From contig CAIYTF010000110.1 of NCBI GenBank assembly GCA_903929035.1, positions 1-38,926 on the forward strand: DNA of 38,926 nucleotides. The letters are read 5' to 3'. The translations under genes and the position numbers were made by a program. Of the stretch, positions 6,468 through 15,421 are shown piece by piece. How positions within the stretch are numbered: position 1 is the first letter of the stretch; each line of letters begins with the position of its first letter. The notes beneath the pieces are model-generated. The model made no database searches, had not been told where the DNA came from, and saw nothing but the letters and a program-made list of their open reading frames with translations. This stretch comes from an uncultured Ignavibacteriales bacterium (GTDB lineage: Bacteria; Bacteroidota; Ignavibacteria; Ignavibacteriales; Ignavibacteriaceae).

Positions 6468-7835
6468 TTACCGAAGAACCAAATTTATATAGAACACGCT
6501 GCCTGCAGCAAGCCCCGCCAGCATTGGCTCAATCTCAGCAAGGCTTCCGGGAATAATACCAAATGAACGAAGCGCGTACCATACAATGCCTGACAGTGTA
6601 GCCGCGATGATTTGCAAAAGTGTCATTCGCTGTGATAAGGATATTTTTGAAAAATAACTTCCAAGCAGCGGAAAGAATAACCCCGGCAGTGCCAATGAAC
6701 CTAGCGTGTACCAAATGTCAATAACAGATGGAATTGCAGTGGAAATTAGGATGGAGATAATAGAAGAAACTATAATACCAATTCCTATCAGACCGCGGAT
6801 TTGCACTTTCTTGAAAGGCTTCCCTATTCTTCCTATTATATCATACGAAAAAGTTGTTGCAGAAATGAACAAGAAACTATTTAGTGTAGAGATAATAGTG
6901 GCAAACATAGCAGCATAAAACAGCCCTCTAACGCCTGCACCTAAAGCGTTATCCGCCAGCACGAGAAAAGATTCAGACGGGTTTACAAGGTTTGGAAATA
7001 CTGCTCTTGCATATAGCCCGACACTATTTGTCAGAAAATCAAATATCAGCCAAAAAGCCACTGAAATGATAATACCTTTCCGAGCAACTGGAATGCTTTT
7101 AGCGGCTTGCGTTCGCTGGTAAAACCCGGGGTCCGCGAATGTCCATAATGCAATTAGCCACCAAACTAAAATATATAATTTAGAGTTTCCTCCTGTGATT
7201 GAAAAATGGCTCGGGGGTAAATGAGCATATAAAAATTCCATTCCTCCATACTTTGGCACAAGTACAAATAAAATTGCAAAAAAGCCGATAAACATAACAA
7301 AGAATTGAAATATATCCGTTGATATATCTGACTTATAACCGCCATACCAAAGAAAGCCGCCGACACCAATTGAAACGAATACAGACGACCAAAAAATACT
7401 TATATTAAACAAATGCGAAAATATTATTGCAGTCATAAGCAAATACGGTGCAGGAGATGTTAATATGAAAACAAGAACTGCCGAAAATAATGCTATATTT
7501 TTTCCATATTTGTTTTCAATTCTTCGCGGAATAGTAAGAGCGTCATCTATCCTAATTTTCTTTACAAAAAATACCGCGAATATAATCGCGAACAAATAAT
7601 ACGGCAATCCCTGCGTAATCCAATTTACTATACCATATCTATAAGTAAACTCGCCAACCCCGAGAATGCCGCCATACCACGTGGCAACATTTGTCATAAT
7701 AAAAGTCCAAAGTCCTATTCCCCTATCCGCGAGTAAATAATTCGTTTCGCTCTTGTCCGATTTCTTACCGGGCAAAAATCCGGTAACAAGAAGGACAACA
7801 AAAAATACGATTACTATTATTATATCAATGTTCAT
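6468..7835 (-). CDS. Sodium:solute symporter (SSS family), probable thiamin or thiamin-precursor transporter
   Basis: This 455-residue integral membrane protein has about 13 hydrophobic segments in the SSS (LeuT-fold) pattern. It opens MNIDIIIVIVFFVVLLVTGF, followed by TNYLLADRGIGLWTF and TNVATWYGGILGVGEF. Later come FADPGFYQRTQAAKS and AAMFATIISTLNSFLFISAT, conserved in the family. It is the last gene of the riboswitch-controlled operon and its start overlaps thiN by 11 bases. The ATG at 7835 is preferred to an upstream in-frame one at 7853 because it places the first helix at the N-terminus. Substrate is inferred from context: TPP-riboswitch control plus a thiamin kinase imply thiamin. SSS-type thiamin transporter candidates have been proposed from riboswitch context in other lineages. 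Confidence 0.85.
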   Translation of the reverse strand: MNIDIIIVIVFFVVLLVTGFLPGKKSDKSETNYLLADRGIGLWTFIMTNVATWYGGILGVGEFTYRYGIVNWITQGLPYYLFAIIFAVFFVKKIRIDDALTIPRRIENKYGKNIALFSAVLVFILTSPAPYLLMTAIIFSHLFNISIFWSSVFVSIGVGGFLWYGGYKSDISTDIFQFFVMFIGFFAILFVLVPKYGGMEFLYAHLPPSHFSITGGNSKLYILVWWLIALWTFADPGFYQRTQAAKSIPVARKGIIISVAFWLIFDFLTNSVGLYARAVFPNLVNPSESFLVLADNALGAGVRGLFYAAMFATIISTLNSFLFISATTFSYDIIGRIGKPFKKVQIRGLIGIGIIVSSIISILISTAIPSVIDIWYTLGSLALPGLFFPLLGSYFSKISLSQRMTLLQIIAATLSGIVWYALRSFGIIPGSLAEIEPMLAGLAAGSVFYINLVLR

Positions 7836-8505
7836 AAAAAAGCATTTCATCAATTGCAGACTTTATTGAACGTACTATAAAAAATTTCCCCGCGGTTGAG
7901 CTAATTTCTATTCTGTTCGATGTCGCGCGATTACTTATGCTTTCCTTTTTCCCTAATAAAAAACCTGTTCCTTTCAATGGATATTTAAGTCCTTTAGACT
8001 GAAATTCAGCTGTGTCATTCAAAGAAAAACAGGAGATAATTTCTCCTACTGCCGCGCTGAACTCGATCTTATTTACAGCAGGATGGATAACAGAGTTATT
8101 AGATACAAAAGCAATTGAAATTATCTCGGCATATTTTAGAAGCAATCCCATTACACTTAACAGGTGATCAAGTCTGCCGCCATCGGCACCCATAATTATT
8201 ATACGAGTATATTTTCGCGCTATCGCGAACTTTAAACATTTTTCCGTATCAGTATCACTCTGCCGCGCGAGGCGTATTATCTTTGTCAGCTTGGATTCTT
8301 TTTGAAGCACTCCCTGTTCAATGGAATCCATATCTCCAATCACGTAATCAGGAATAACTCCAAGCCTTTGCGCGTTAGCGAAACCGCCATCCGCGCAGAA
8401 GAGAGTATTATAGCCAAATTTTTCGCTGAACTTGGAAAATATTCTTTTCTTCGGGCATTCACCCGCGGAAAGAATAATACATTTTTTCGCGCTTTTATCC
8501 GTCAT
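7825..8505 (-). CDS. thiN: Thiamin pyrophosphokinase
   Basis: The 226-residue protein transfers pyrophosphate from ATP to thiamin to give TPP. Family motifs are in order: FCADGGFANAQRLG, PDYVIGDMDSI (the acidic metal-binding loop), QSDTDTEKCLKFA, and IMGADGGRLDHLLS. The C-terminal beta-sandwich domain contains CFSLNDTAEFQSKGLKYPL, which binds thiamin in this family. The length is normal. The start ATG overlaps the TonB receptor stop (ATGA), and its own end overlaps the symporter start, so all three genes are translationally coupled. Direct pyrophosphorylation of imported thiamin fits a salvage operon. No thiamin-synthesis genes are present in the window. Confidence 0.92.
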   Translation of the reverse strand: MTDKSAKKCIILSAGECPKKRIFSKFSEKFGYNTLFCADGGFANAQRLGVIPDYVIGDMDSIEQGVLQKESKLTKIIRLARQSDTDTEKCLKFAIARKYTRIIIMGADGGRLDHLLSVMGLLLKYAEIISIAFVSNNSVIHPAVNKIEFSAAVGEIISCFSLNDTAEFQSKGLKYPLKGTGFLLGKKESISNRATSNRIEISSTAGKFFIVRSIKSAIDEMLFYEH

Positions 8506-11015
8506 CAGAAACTTACGTTAACTCCAAAATTAACATTTCTTTCAGCACCCGGGAAGAACTCTTTCCCAACAGCATAAGCCGAATAAAGCCTGTTGAAAAT
8601 ATTATTTACCTGCATAAATATTTTTAGTTCTTTTATCCCGCTAAGAGATTGCAGAGTGTAACTGCAAAAAATTTTACTGTTAATAAATGCATCATTCTTA
8701 TTATCAGAATAACTTAACAGCCCCGGGTACTTACTCAAAATACCGGCTATATTATCACCATAGTTATCGGAATAAAACATTCCCGAATAGTTCATACTCA
8801 ACTTAAGAAAAAGATTGCCGGGGTGATATGATGCACTTAAATTTGCAATAGTATTTGGAGAGCCGCTAATGCTATTATTCGATAAATCAAGTGCGACTAA
8901 TTCTGTATCAGTTGCAACTGTATTGATAAAAGAATTATATGCAGTGCCTTTACGGATTGTGCTTTTTGAAAATGATGCATTTCCCTGCAAATCAAAATCT
9001 TCAGTGAGGTTAATATCAAAATTAAATTCTATTCCGATATGACGGGTTCGTTCCATATTTCCTGTCATCGGCTGACCAAACTTATCGACCTGCCCGTTAT
9101 TCACAATTTCATTTCGGAAAGACATAAAAAATAAATTCATCGATGAATGAAGTTTTTCCTTTTCATAGCTAATCCCTAACTCGAGGTCGCGCATTGTTTC
9201 AGGCTTCACAAATGGTTTACTAAAGTCATAATGCCCATCCGCTGTTTGTTCAAATTGAGGCTTGGTATATCCGTCACTTGCTTCAGAAGCATTATAGTAA
9301 TTTAACAATCTTGGTTCCCTGCTTACCTTCGCTATACTCGCGAAAAAGTTAATTTCATTATTATATTTATAACTTAATCCAATCTTCGGGTTTAGAAACG
9401 TATTTGAAATTGAAAAATCAGTCCCGATAAATTTTTCATTTCTTAGAATATATTTTGAGGAACTTAGCTGCAATTCACCCGTTAAATGAAAATTTTCATC
9501 AAGTGAAAACACATCATTAACAAAACCGCCAAATATATTTTTCCCCCCGTTATATTCATAATAATGATATGCAGGTGATGCCTCTATCGGTGCTCCAATT
9601 CCTGACTGCAATGCACCCCAATGGAGAGAGCGGTGTATTCTCATTTCAAGTCCGGCGTTAATCTCGTTTGAAAAAAGTTTTATTCGTATACGCGGCAGCC
9701 ATCCAAATTGTTTATTTTCAACTTGTGCCCTAATAATGGCATTATTAATATATAAGGAATCAGGGTCTGTATCAACATAAAACCCATTTTGATTTGTGAA
9801 TCTAAAATATGAATAAGGTGCCCAAGAACCATCGTAATCAAAATAACCGCTTCCAGATACAAAGAACATAGCTGAATTAATTGTAACAATATCATTCAGG
9901 ATAACTTCATTTAATAACTCCAAATGCGGCTGAAAGAATTGCTCCTTTTCTTCAGGGCGACGGGGTGTTATATAAGTGAAGTCCTTATTATCCGCCTCCC
10001 AAAAGGAATAGTTTTTTTTCCGTAATGATAAGTCTTTGATAGCGAATTTCGGCAATCCGGTATATACTAATTTATCCTCGAATGGACCGCCATAAACATT
10101 AAATTGCGAAGTGATATTATCATCAAATCGGACACAAGCTAAATAAAATGAGTTTAACCGTGTCGATGAAAGTTCTCTATACCCTTCTGATTTTGTCCTC
10201 GAAAATCTTGCCGTAACAGAGTATTTATCATCAATTAAACCTGTTGAATAATCCGCGGAATATTTTAGCATCCCATACGAACCTGCATAGCTGCCTAAAG
10301 TTAAACAAGGCTGTGAAGATATTGAGTTTGTAACAATATTTATTGCTCCGCCAACTGCAGGATAACCAAACACACCGCCGCCTGTTCCACGCTGCACTTT
10401 CACTACCTCTGTATTACTGAGAATATCATTGAAATCAATCCAATAGACATTATGATCTTCGGGATCGTTCTGCGGAATGCCGTTTACCATAACAGCGATG
10501 CGCCGCTGGTCAAACCCCCGAATAGTAAGGTAGTTATAACCATTACCTGCCCCTCCCTCCGAAAACCACTGCATTGAGGGAAGATTGCTCAGTGCTTCCG
10601 GCACATCTTCATTAATCCTGCTCTTCTGCAGCATAGCGCGATCAATTTTTTCAAAATTCGGATTTCTATCATCCTCTTTCAACATCGTTGCCGATACCAT
10701 AATTGATTGTGCAGGAATTAGAACTCTATTAAGTTGAATGATCAGTGTATCAATCGCGTTTGCTGATGAAATATTTATTGATTTTGTTTCATACCCGATA
10801 TATGATACGGTTAACATTGAACCGGTAAAATGGGGAAAAGTAAATGCACCGGCTTCATTGGTAACTTGTCCGATTCCTGTAGGCTTTACCAAAATTGAAG
10901 CCTTATAAAGAGGTTCTTTTGTAGCTGAATCAATCACGCGACCGCGCAAAACAGTAGTCTGCGTGAAAACTCGCGCTGACAATAAAATGAGGATGAGAAA
11001 AATAAACGGTTTCAT
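8505..11015 (-). CDS. TonB-dependent outer-membrane receptor, probable thiamin receptor
   Basis: This 836-residue protein has a signal peptide (MKPFIFLILILLSARVFTQ) and a CarboxypepD_reg-like domain at about residues 20-105 (LRGRVIDSATKEPLYKASI ... VSYIGYETKSI). A plug domain follows at about 130-235, including GGAGNGYNYLTIRGFDQRR, VMVNGIPQNDPEDHNVYWID and the RGTGGGVFGYPAVGGAINIV segment. The rest is a 22-strand-type barrel ending in aromatic F (FGVNVSF). It is the first gene after a TPP riboswitch and overlaps thiN. In Bacteroidota, TPP-riboswitch TonB receptors are predicted thiamin importers. Energy comes from TonB/ExbBD, which are not in the window. Confidence 0.92.
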   Translation of the reverse strand: MKPFIFLILILLSARVFTQTTVLRGRVIDSATKEPLYKASILVKPTGIGQVTNEAGAFTFPHFTGSMLTVSYIGYETKSINISSANAIDTLIIQLNRVLIPAQSIMVSATMLKEDDRNPNFEKIDRAMLQKSRINEDVPEALSNLPSMQWFSEGGAGNGYNYLTIRGFDQRRIAVMVNGIPQNDPEDHNVYWIDFNDILSNTEVVKVQRGTGGGVFGYPAVGGAINIVTNSISSQPCLTLGSYAGSYGMLKYSADYSTGLIDDKYSVTARFSRTKSEGYRELSSTRLNSFYLACVRFDDNITSQFNVYGGPFEDKLVYTGLPKFAIKDLSLRKKNYSFWEADNKDFTYITPRRPEEKEQFFQPHLELLNEVILNDIVTINSAMFFVSGSGYFDYDGSWAPYSYFRFTNQNGFYVDTDPDSLYINNAIIRAQVENKQFGWLPRIRIKLFSNEINAGLEMRIHRSLHWGALQSGIGAPIEASPAYHYYEYNGGKNIFGGFVNDVFSLDENFHLTGELQLSSSKYILRNEKFIGTDFSISNTFLNPKIGLSYKYNNEINFFASIAKVSREPRLLNYYNASEASDGYTKPQFEQTADGHYDFSKPFVKPETMRDLELGISYEKEKLHSSMNLFFMSFRNEIVNNGQVDKFGQPMTGNMERTRHIGIEFNFDINLTEDFDLQGNASFSKSTIRKGTAYNSFINTVATDTELVALDLSNNSISGSPNTIANLSASYHPGNLFLKLSMNYSGMFYSDNYGDNIAGILSKYPGLLSYSDNKNDAFINSKIFCSYTLQSLSGIKELKIFMQVNNIFNRLYSAYAVGKEFFPGAERNVNFGVNVSF

Positions 11016-11030
11016 AATATTACTCCATTA

Positions 11031-11086
11031 ATAAAAAAGACGGGAAAACGGCTTTTTGAATGAAATAATATCATACACCGTTTCCC
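11031..11086 (-). promoter_or_regulatory. Expression platform of the TPP riboswitch with competing hairpins
   Basis: In the transcript, GGGAAACGG (11086-11078) is the 3' strand of aptamer stem P1 plus the conserved GGGA. It can pair with CCGTTTTCCC (11051-11042). The same downstream strand can instead join a small hairpin, AAAAAGCCG with CGTCTTTTT, that ends in the T-tract just before the ribosome binding site (GGAG). In the simplest model TPP-stabilised P1 frees the downstream strand so the U-ended hairpin forms and transcription stops. The terminator stem is weak, so a translational mechanism is also possible. Confidence 0.5.
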
Positions 11087-11158
11087 TACGCCGGTATTAC
11101 CCGGATCAGGTGCTAAGGGTATGATTTCAGCTGCTGTTACGGCAACACCCCTAACGGT
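11077..11158 (-). promoter_or_regulatory. TPP riboswitch (THI element)
   Basis: The minus strand carries the conserved THI-box blocks in order: AGGGGTG, GCTGAAATCATACCCTT, CACCTGATCCGGGTAAT and GGCGTAGGGA. Stem P1 is visible as ACCGTT (11158-11153) with AACGGT (11082-11077). These match the pyrimidine-binding and pyrophosphate-binding helices of the aptamer. It leads the operon of TonB receptor, thiN and symporter. It ends about 60 bases before the receptor start. Confidence 0.95.
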
Positions 11159-11348
11159 TAAATTATATATAACTGACTATATTCTATCAGTTTATAGTAT
11201 CAATAATGTATTGCAAAAATAATGATAAAATTATTAATAATCAAGAGGCTGCAGGATATTGGGTGTGCTACAATAGCGTGTATATTCTTTTGCAGCGGAT
11301 GTATTATATAAGGAATGTTTTCAGTAGATGTATAAAAAGCAAATATTT

Positions 11349-11384
11349 GAAAAAATTCCGCGGCTGTATGGAGAGCAGCCGCGG
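11349..11384 (-). terminator. Strong intrinsic terminator of glnN
   Basis: CCGCGGCTG (11384-11376) pairs perfectly with CAGCCGCGG (11366-11358) around a 9-nt loop. It is followed on the minus strand by AATTTTTTC. It sits 10 bases past the glnN stop. A small ORF (11206-11391) drawn over it on the plus strand is not a gene. Confidence 0.9.
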
Positions 11385-11394
11385 ATCCTAACGG

Positions 11395-13569
11395 TTACTT
11401 TGTAAAAAGTAATTCCCGATATTTAGGAAGCGGCCAAAGTTCGTTATCCACTATTAGTTCTAATTCATCCGACTCTGTCCTAATTGTCGAAAGCAGCGAT
11501 CTTACTTTTCCGGCATAGATTACTGCTTTTGCTTCCAATTCTGTCAAAGCCTCAGCGGTTGCGATTGTTGCAGTCAGCTCAGTCTTTGCAGCCTGAATAG
11601 CATTAAGATGTTCGCTGATTTTTGTGATAATAGCTGTTGCAGGCGCAGCGGCAGATTGTAATGAAATCGCGTTCAGCCCAACAACATTGCCTACAAGTAA
11701 ACTCTGATATTTCAAAGCAACTGGTGTTACCACATTACTGATTAATTCGTCCATCACCTCAATTTCAATTTGCATTTTCTTCACGTAAGTTTCGAGGGAA
11801 ATTTCATACCGTGCTTCCAACTCGCGATGTGAATAGATGTTTTGATCAACATACAATTTATTGGCTCTGTCGGTCTTGAAAGCGGCCCAGGCTTCTGGCG
11901 CGGAAGTAATATTCTTTAATCCGCGTGCCTTGGCTTCGGCTTTCCATTCATCCGAGTAGTTGTTTCCGTCAAATCTGATGTTTTTTGACTCAATAACAAT
12001 TTTACGAATAACTGTTAATAATGCTTCTTCTTTTTCAATACCTGAGGAAATTAATGCATCGACATCTTTCTTGAAAGCAGTTAATTGCTCAGCAACAGCA
12101 GCACCCAAAGTCATCATAGGTCCGGCACAATTCGCGGATGAACCAACAGCGCGGAATTCAAATTTATTTCCGGTAAAGGCAAACGGTGAAGTGCGGTTTC
12201 TATCAGTGTTATCAAGTGTTAATTCAGGAATATGCTCAATATCAATAGTGAGTAAACTGTTTTCTTGAGCAGAAGAACCGTCACCTTTAGTGTTTTCAAT
12301 TAGATTCAGCATTTTTGTAAGAGCTGATCCAAGGAACGCGGAAAAAATCGCGGGGGGTGCTTCGTTCCCGCCTAGACGATGTTCGTTCCCGGGAGTTGCA
12401 ATACTTGCCAGCAATAAGTCGGAATTGGTATGGACTGCTTTTACCACGTTGGCAAGGAAAGTTAAGAACATCAAATGAGAATCTTTGTCTTTTCCTGGGC
12501 TAAGGAGATTAATTCCGGTATTGGAAGACATTGACCAGTTATTATGCTTGCCTGAACCATTGATTCCGGCAAATGGCTTTTCGTGGAGCAATGCTACAAG
12601 ATTATGGCGTTTAGCAACTCGTCGCATAACGTCCATTAAGAGAATGTTATGATCTACAGCTATATCCACATTTTCAAAAATAGGAGCAATTTCAAATTGA
12701 TTTGGTGCGACCTCATTGTGCCTGGTTTTAGCCGGAATACCAAGTCTGTGGCTCTCGATTTCAACTTCTCTGATGAATTGTGCTGCACGTTCAGGAATTG
12801 AACCGAAATAATGATCCTCAAGCTGTTGATCTTTTGATGCCGAATGTCCAAGAACGGTTCTGCCTGTTAAGATAAGATCAGGGCGTGCCTCGTAAAGAGC
12901 AGCATCGACTAGGAAAAATTCCTGTTCCCAGCCAAGTGTAGGCGAAACTTTCGTGATTTTCTCATCGAAATATTTACATACTGCCGTGGCTGCTTTGTTT
13001 AATAACGCGTTTGTTTTTAAAAGTGGCGTTTTGTAATCTAAACTTTCGCCCGTGTAAGAAATGAACACAGATGGAATACATAGCGTTGTATCGATTATAA
13101 ATGCAGGTGATTCAGGGTCCCACGCGGTATAGCCGCGTGCTTCAAAAGTTGAGCGAATACCGCCGCTCGGGAAACTTGATGCATCAGGTTCTTGCTGAAC
13201 AAGTAATGAACCGGCAAATTTTTCAATTGGTGTACCGGTTGAGTAATTGAAATCAAGGAATGAATCGTGTTTTTCGGCAGTGGTACCTGTTAAAGGCTGG
13301 AACCAATGCGCGTAGTGAGTAACACCTTTTTCCATTGCCCATACTTTCATTCCTTGGGCAATTTTGCCTGCAACTTCTTTGTCAATTCTCCCGCCGTTCT
13401 CGCGAACAGAGAGTACTGCCGCGAATGCATCAGGTTCGAGATACTTTTGCATTTTCTTCAGATCAAAAACACTCTCTGCAAAGTAGTCAGTTACTTTTTC
13501 GCCGGGAACTGAAACAGAAACAGGCTGTCTGGATGTTGCCGTTTGTACTGCATTAAATCGTAAACTCAT
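11395..13569 (-). CDS. glnN: Glutamine synthetase type III
   Basis: This 724-residue GSIII makes glutamine from glutamate, ammonia and ATP in the cytosol. Its length matches GSIII (about 700-730 residues) rather than GSI or GSII. Visible signatures are an N-terminal SRQPVSV ... DYFAESVF region, ISYTGESLDYKTPLLK, GWEQEFFLVD (metal site), RHNEVAPNQFEIAPIFE, EKPFAGINGSGKHNNWSM, and NKFEFRAVGSSANCAGPM. The start is the ATG at 13569, preceded by AAAGGA; an upstream TTG in frame would add only two residues. It appears monocistronic, with a strong terminator downstream. GSIII is typical of Bacteroidota and cyanobacteria. No PII or nitrogen regulator gene is adjacent. Confidence 0.95.
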   Translation of the reverse strand: MSLRFNAVQTATSRQPVSVSVPGEKVTDYFAESVFDLKKMQKYLEPDAFAAVLSVRENGGRIDKEVAGKIAQGMKVWAMEKGVTHYAHWFQPLTGTTAEKHDSFLDFNYSTGTPIEKFAGSLLVQQEPDASSFPSGGIRSTFEARGYTAWDPESPAFIIDTTLCIPSVFISYTGESLDYKTPLLKTNALLNKAATAVCKYFDEKITKVSPTLGWEQEFFLVDAALYEARPDLILTGRTVLGHSASKDQQLEDHYFGSIPERAAQFIREVEIESHRLGIPAKTRHNEVAPNQFEIAPIFENVDIAVDHNILLMDVMRRVAKRHNLVALLHEKPFAGINGSGKHNNWSMSSNTGINLLSPGKDKDSHLMFLTFLANVVKAVHTNSDLLLASIATPGNEHRLGGNEAPPAIFSAFLGSALTKMLNLIENTKGDGSSAQENSLLTIDIEHIPELTLDNTDRNRTSPFAFTGNKFEFRAVGSSANCAGPMMTLGAAVAEQLTAFKKDVDALISSGIEKEEALLTVIRKIVIESKNIRFDGNNYSDEWKAEAKARGLKNITSAPEAWAAFKTDRANKLYVDQNIYSHRELEARYEISLETYVKKMQIEIEVMDELISNVVTPVALKYQSLLVGNVVGLNAISLQSAAAPATAIITKISEHLNAIQAAKTELTATIATAEALTELEAKAVIYAGKVRSLLSTIRTESDELELIVDNELWPLPKYRELLFTK

Positions 13570-13936
13570 AGTCAAGAGTCCTTTATATTATGATAATTTA
13601 TATATTTAATAAAAATTCTGTTAATGATTTAAAAAATAAGGCAAATTATTCATAAAGACAAGTAAAAAATTGAAATATGTCCTATTTACCTAAAATAATT
13701 ATTACTCTTACCCAAATATTATCTAATTTAACCACAGAATTACTTCATCGATTATCAAAAAGGCTATTGTTTCGGTATTTTTATGAATCAAATCTATGAA
13801 TAACGGGTGTACGAATAAATTATTTAGGTTCGGCTAAATATTGTATAGGTGCAGCTTTATAGATAATTTCATTTTTTCAAAATCGCAAATATAGATAATT
13901 TGTACTCTTAATATTCTTTCAATAAAAATAGAAGTA
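13570..13936. other. Divergent intergenic region between glnN and the lipoprotein gene
   Basis: The stretch is very AT-rich and has no gene. It must contain the glnN promoter and probably that of the lipoprotein gene. I see no clear operator palindrome or recognisable nitrogen-regulation site. Confidence 0.5.
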
Positions 13937-15421
13937 ATGGATAGAATAAAACATTCGCTTGCCAAATCAGCCTCAATTATTTTTGCTGACATTTTAGAAG
14001 CAAAGAGTTCATTCTTAAATAACCTTAGGACTCGTTCAGAAATAACATTAACAATTTCTCAGGGGAAGACGCTAAGACCGCGATGGTTAGATTTAGGAGA
14101 TGCAAAGGTTATTTCTTCACAAGCACTTAACACTTTCTTACCCAAAGACGCTAAGATCACGAAGGTTATCTTTAGACGATGTAAAAGTTATTTCTTTACA
14201 AGAACTAAATCCCGACAAATAAAAATTATTCTATTTCTTATGGTTCCTGCACTTCTATTTTTAGGTTGTAAAACAGTCAGAGACCCAATTCCTAAAGGTA
14301 TTGTTGTGAACCAAGATTCAATGAAGTTCAATCCGGTACCACAAACTGCCGCTTCGTTAAAATACGAATCTATAAAATTAAATAGCTATTACAACGATAT
14401 TGCCCGATTTATTGCAGGACTTTCTATAGATACAGCCTCTATATTTTATAATCTTTCACAAAACCGCGAGGTTGAAAAGTACTTTGCTTTAGTGAATAAC
14501 AATTATGATAAATTTGCCGATGCTAAGTTAAAGCTTATTAAAAGATGGAGTGCTGCCGAATTAATTTCAGTTAACCAAACCACAAAAACAGTCTTTTATC
14601 CATTCAGCGGTCCTGATTTTGTGTATCTATATTCATTCCTGCCAAGCGCATCCGCGTATTATCTTTTTGGTCTTGAACCGGTTGGAAAAATACCCGACAT
14701 TGCTCTTTTGAAAGAAGATTCGTTTAAGTCGTTTTTTACAGGGATGGATGCAGCCATTTCCGACAACCTTAATTTGAGTTTCTTTATCACGAAAAAAATG
14801 AAACAGGGACTCTCAAATTCCGAGATTAAAGGAGTTATTCCTGTGCTGATGTTCTTTATGGCAAGAATGAATTTACATATTCAAAATATATGTCCGGTTA
14901 CTTTTGATAATGAAGGAATTCCGTTGGTGATGACTGAAGAAGAGGCGGGCAATCGCGACAAGAAATTTGAAGATGGTGTTGAGATTTCTTTTTTAAGACA
15001 GGGAGACAAAAAAATCAGCAGGCTTTATTACTTCTCAAAAAATATTGCTAATAATGGATTCAGGGATTCGCCGGAATTCAGGAAGTTTTTTAAGTATCTG
15101 CCAAAAGACATAACCACCTTTGTCAAATCTTGTTCTTATCTTTTGCATCAGGACGATTTTAGCGAGATACGAGAAATTATTATCAGGCATAGTGCTTTTG
15201 TCATTCAGGATGACTCAGGGATTCCATTTCATTTTTTTGATGATACCTTATGGAGTTATAGTTTGTATGGAGAATATGAACATCCAATATCGTTATTCGG
15301 TAAATATATGCAGGCAGACTACCATACTGCTTTTCAAAAATATGCCCAAAAGATAAATTTTCGTTTTGGCTACGCGGCAAAGTCCAATATTTTACTCGCG
15401 CAAAGAAAAAAACGAGATTGA
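13937..15421 (+). CDS. Predicted lipoprotein of unknown function, N-terminus uncertain
   Basis: The frame encodes up to 494 residues. A lipobox-like signal (IILFLMVPALLFLGC) places the lipidated Cys at about residue 110. The mature part has no motif I recognise; it includes YFALVNNNYDKFADAKLKLI, FPFSGPDFVYLYSFLPSASAYYLFGLEPVG, and a C-terminal FRFGYAAKSNILLA. There are only two in-frame ATGs. The one at 13937 provides a basic n-region, but its first 100 codons run through two copies of a dispersed DNA repeat (14065-14205). The one at 14240 starts inside the hydrophobic segment without basic residues. I keep the longer frame but doubt that its N-terminal 85 residues are genuine coding sequence. 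Confidence 0.6.
   Translation: MDRIKHSLAKSASIIFADILEAKSSFLNNLRTRSEITLTISQGKTLRPRWLDLGDAKVISSQALNTFLPKDAKITKVIFRRCKSYFFTRTKSRQIKIILFLMVPALLFLGCKTVRDPIPKGIVVNQDSMKFNPVPQTAASLKYESIKLNSYYNDIARFIAGLSIDTASIFYNLSQNREVEKYFALVNNNYDKFADAKLKLIKRWSAAELISVNQTTKTVFYPFSGPDFVYLYSFLPSASAYYLFGLEPVGKIPDIALLKEDSFKSFFTGMDAAISDNLNLSFFITKKMKQGLSNSEIKGVIPVLMFFMARMNLHIQNICPVTFDNEGIPLVMTEEEAGNRDKKFEDGVEISFLRQGDKKISRLYYFSKNIANNGFRDSPEFRKFFKYLPKDITTFVKSCSYLLHQDDFSEIREIIIRHSAFVIQDDSGIPFHFFDDTLWSYSLYGEYEHPISLFGKYMQADYHTAFQKYAQKINFRFGYAAKSNILLAQRKKRD
14065..14205 (+). repeat. Two tandem copies of a ~62-bp repeat with the AAGACGCTAAG core
   Basis: Copy one (14065-14126) begins GAAGACGCTAAGACCGCGAT and copy two (14144-14205) begins AAAGACGCTAAGATCACGAA. 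They align without gaps for 62 bases through GGTTAxxTTTAG, GATG, AAAGTTATTTCTT and ACAAG. The core AAAGACGCTAAG resembles a repeat dispersed in many unrelated genomes. The copies lie within the apparent N-terminal coding part of the lipoprotein gene. Confidence 0.75.

Noticed and set aside
11206-11391. Small plus-strand open frame
   Set aside because: It runs over the glnN terminator hairpin, has no ribosome binding site and has a composition typical of chance frames.
13570-13936. Nitrogen-regulation operator before glnN
   Set aside because: No symmetric site or known NtrC or GlnR-type motif could be seen in this AT-rich stretch.
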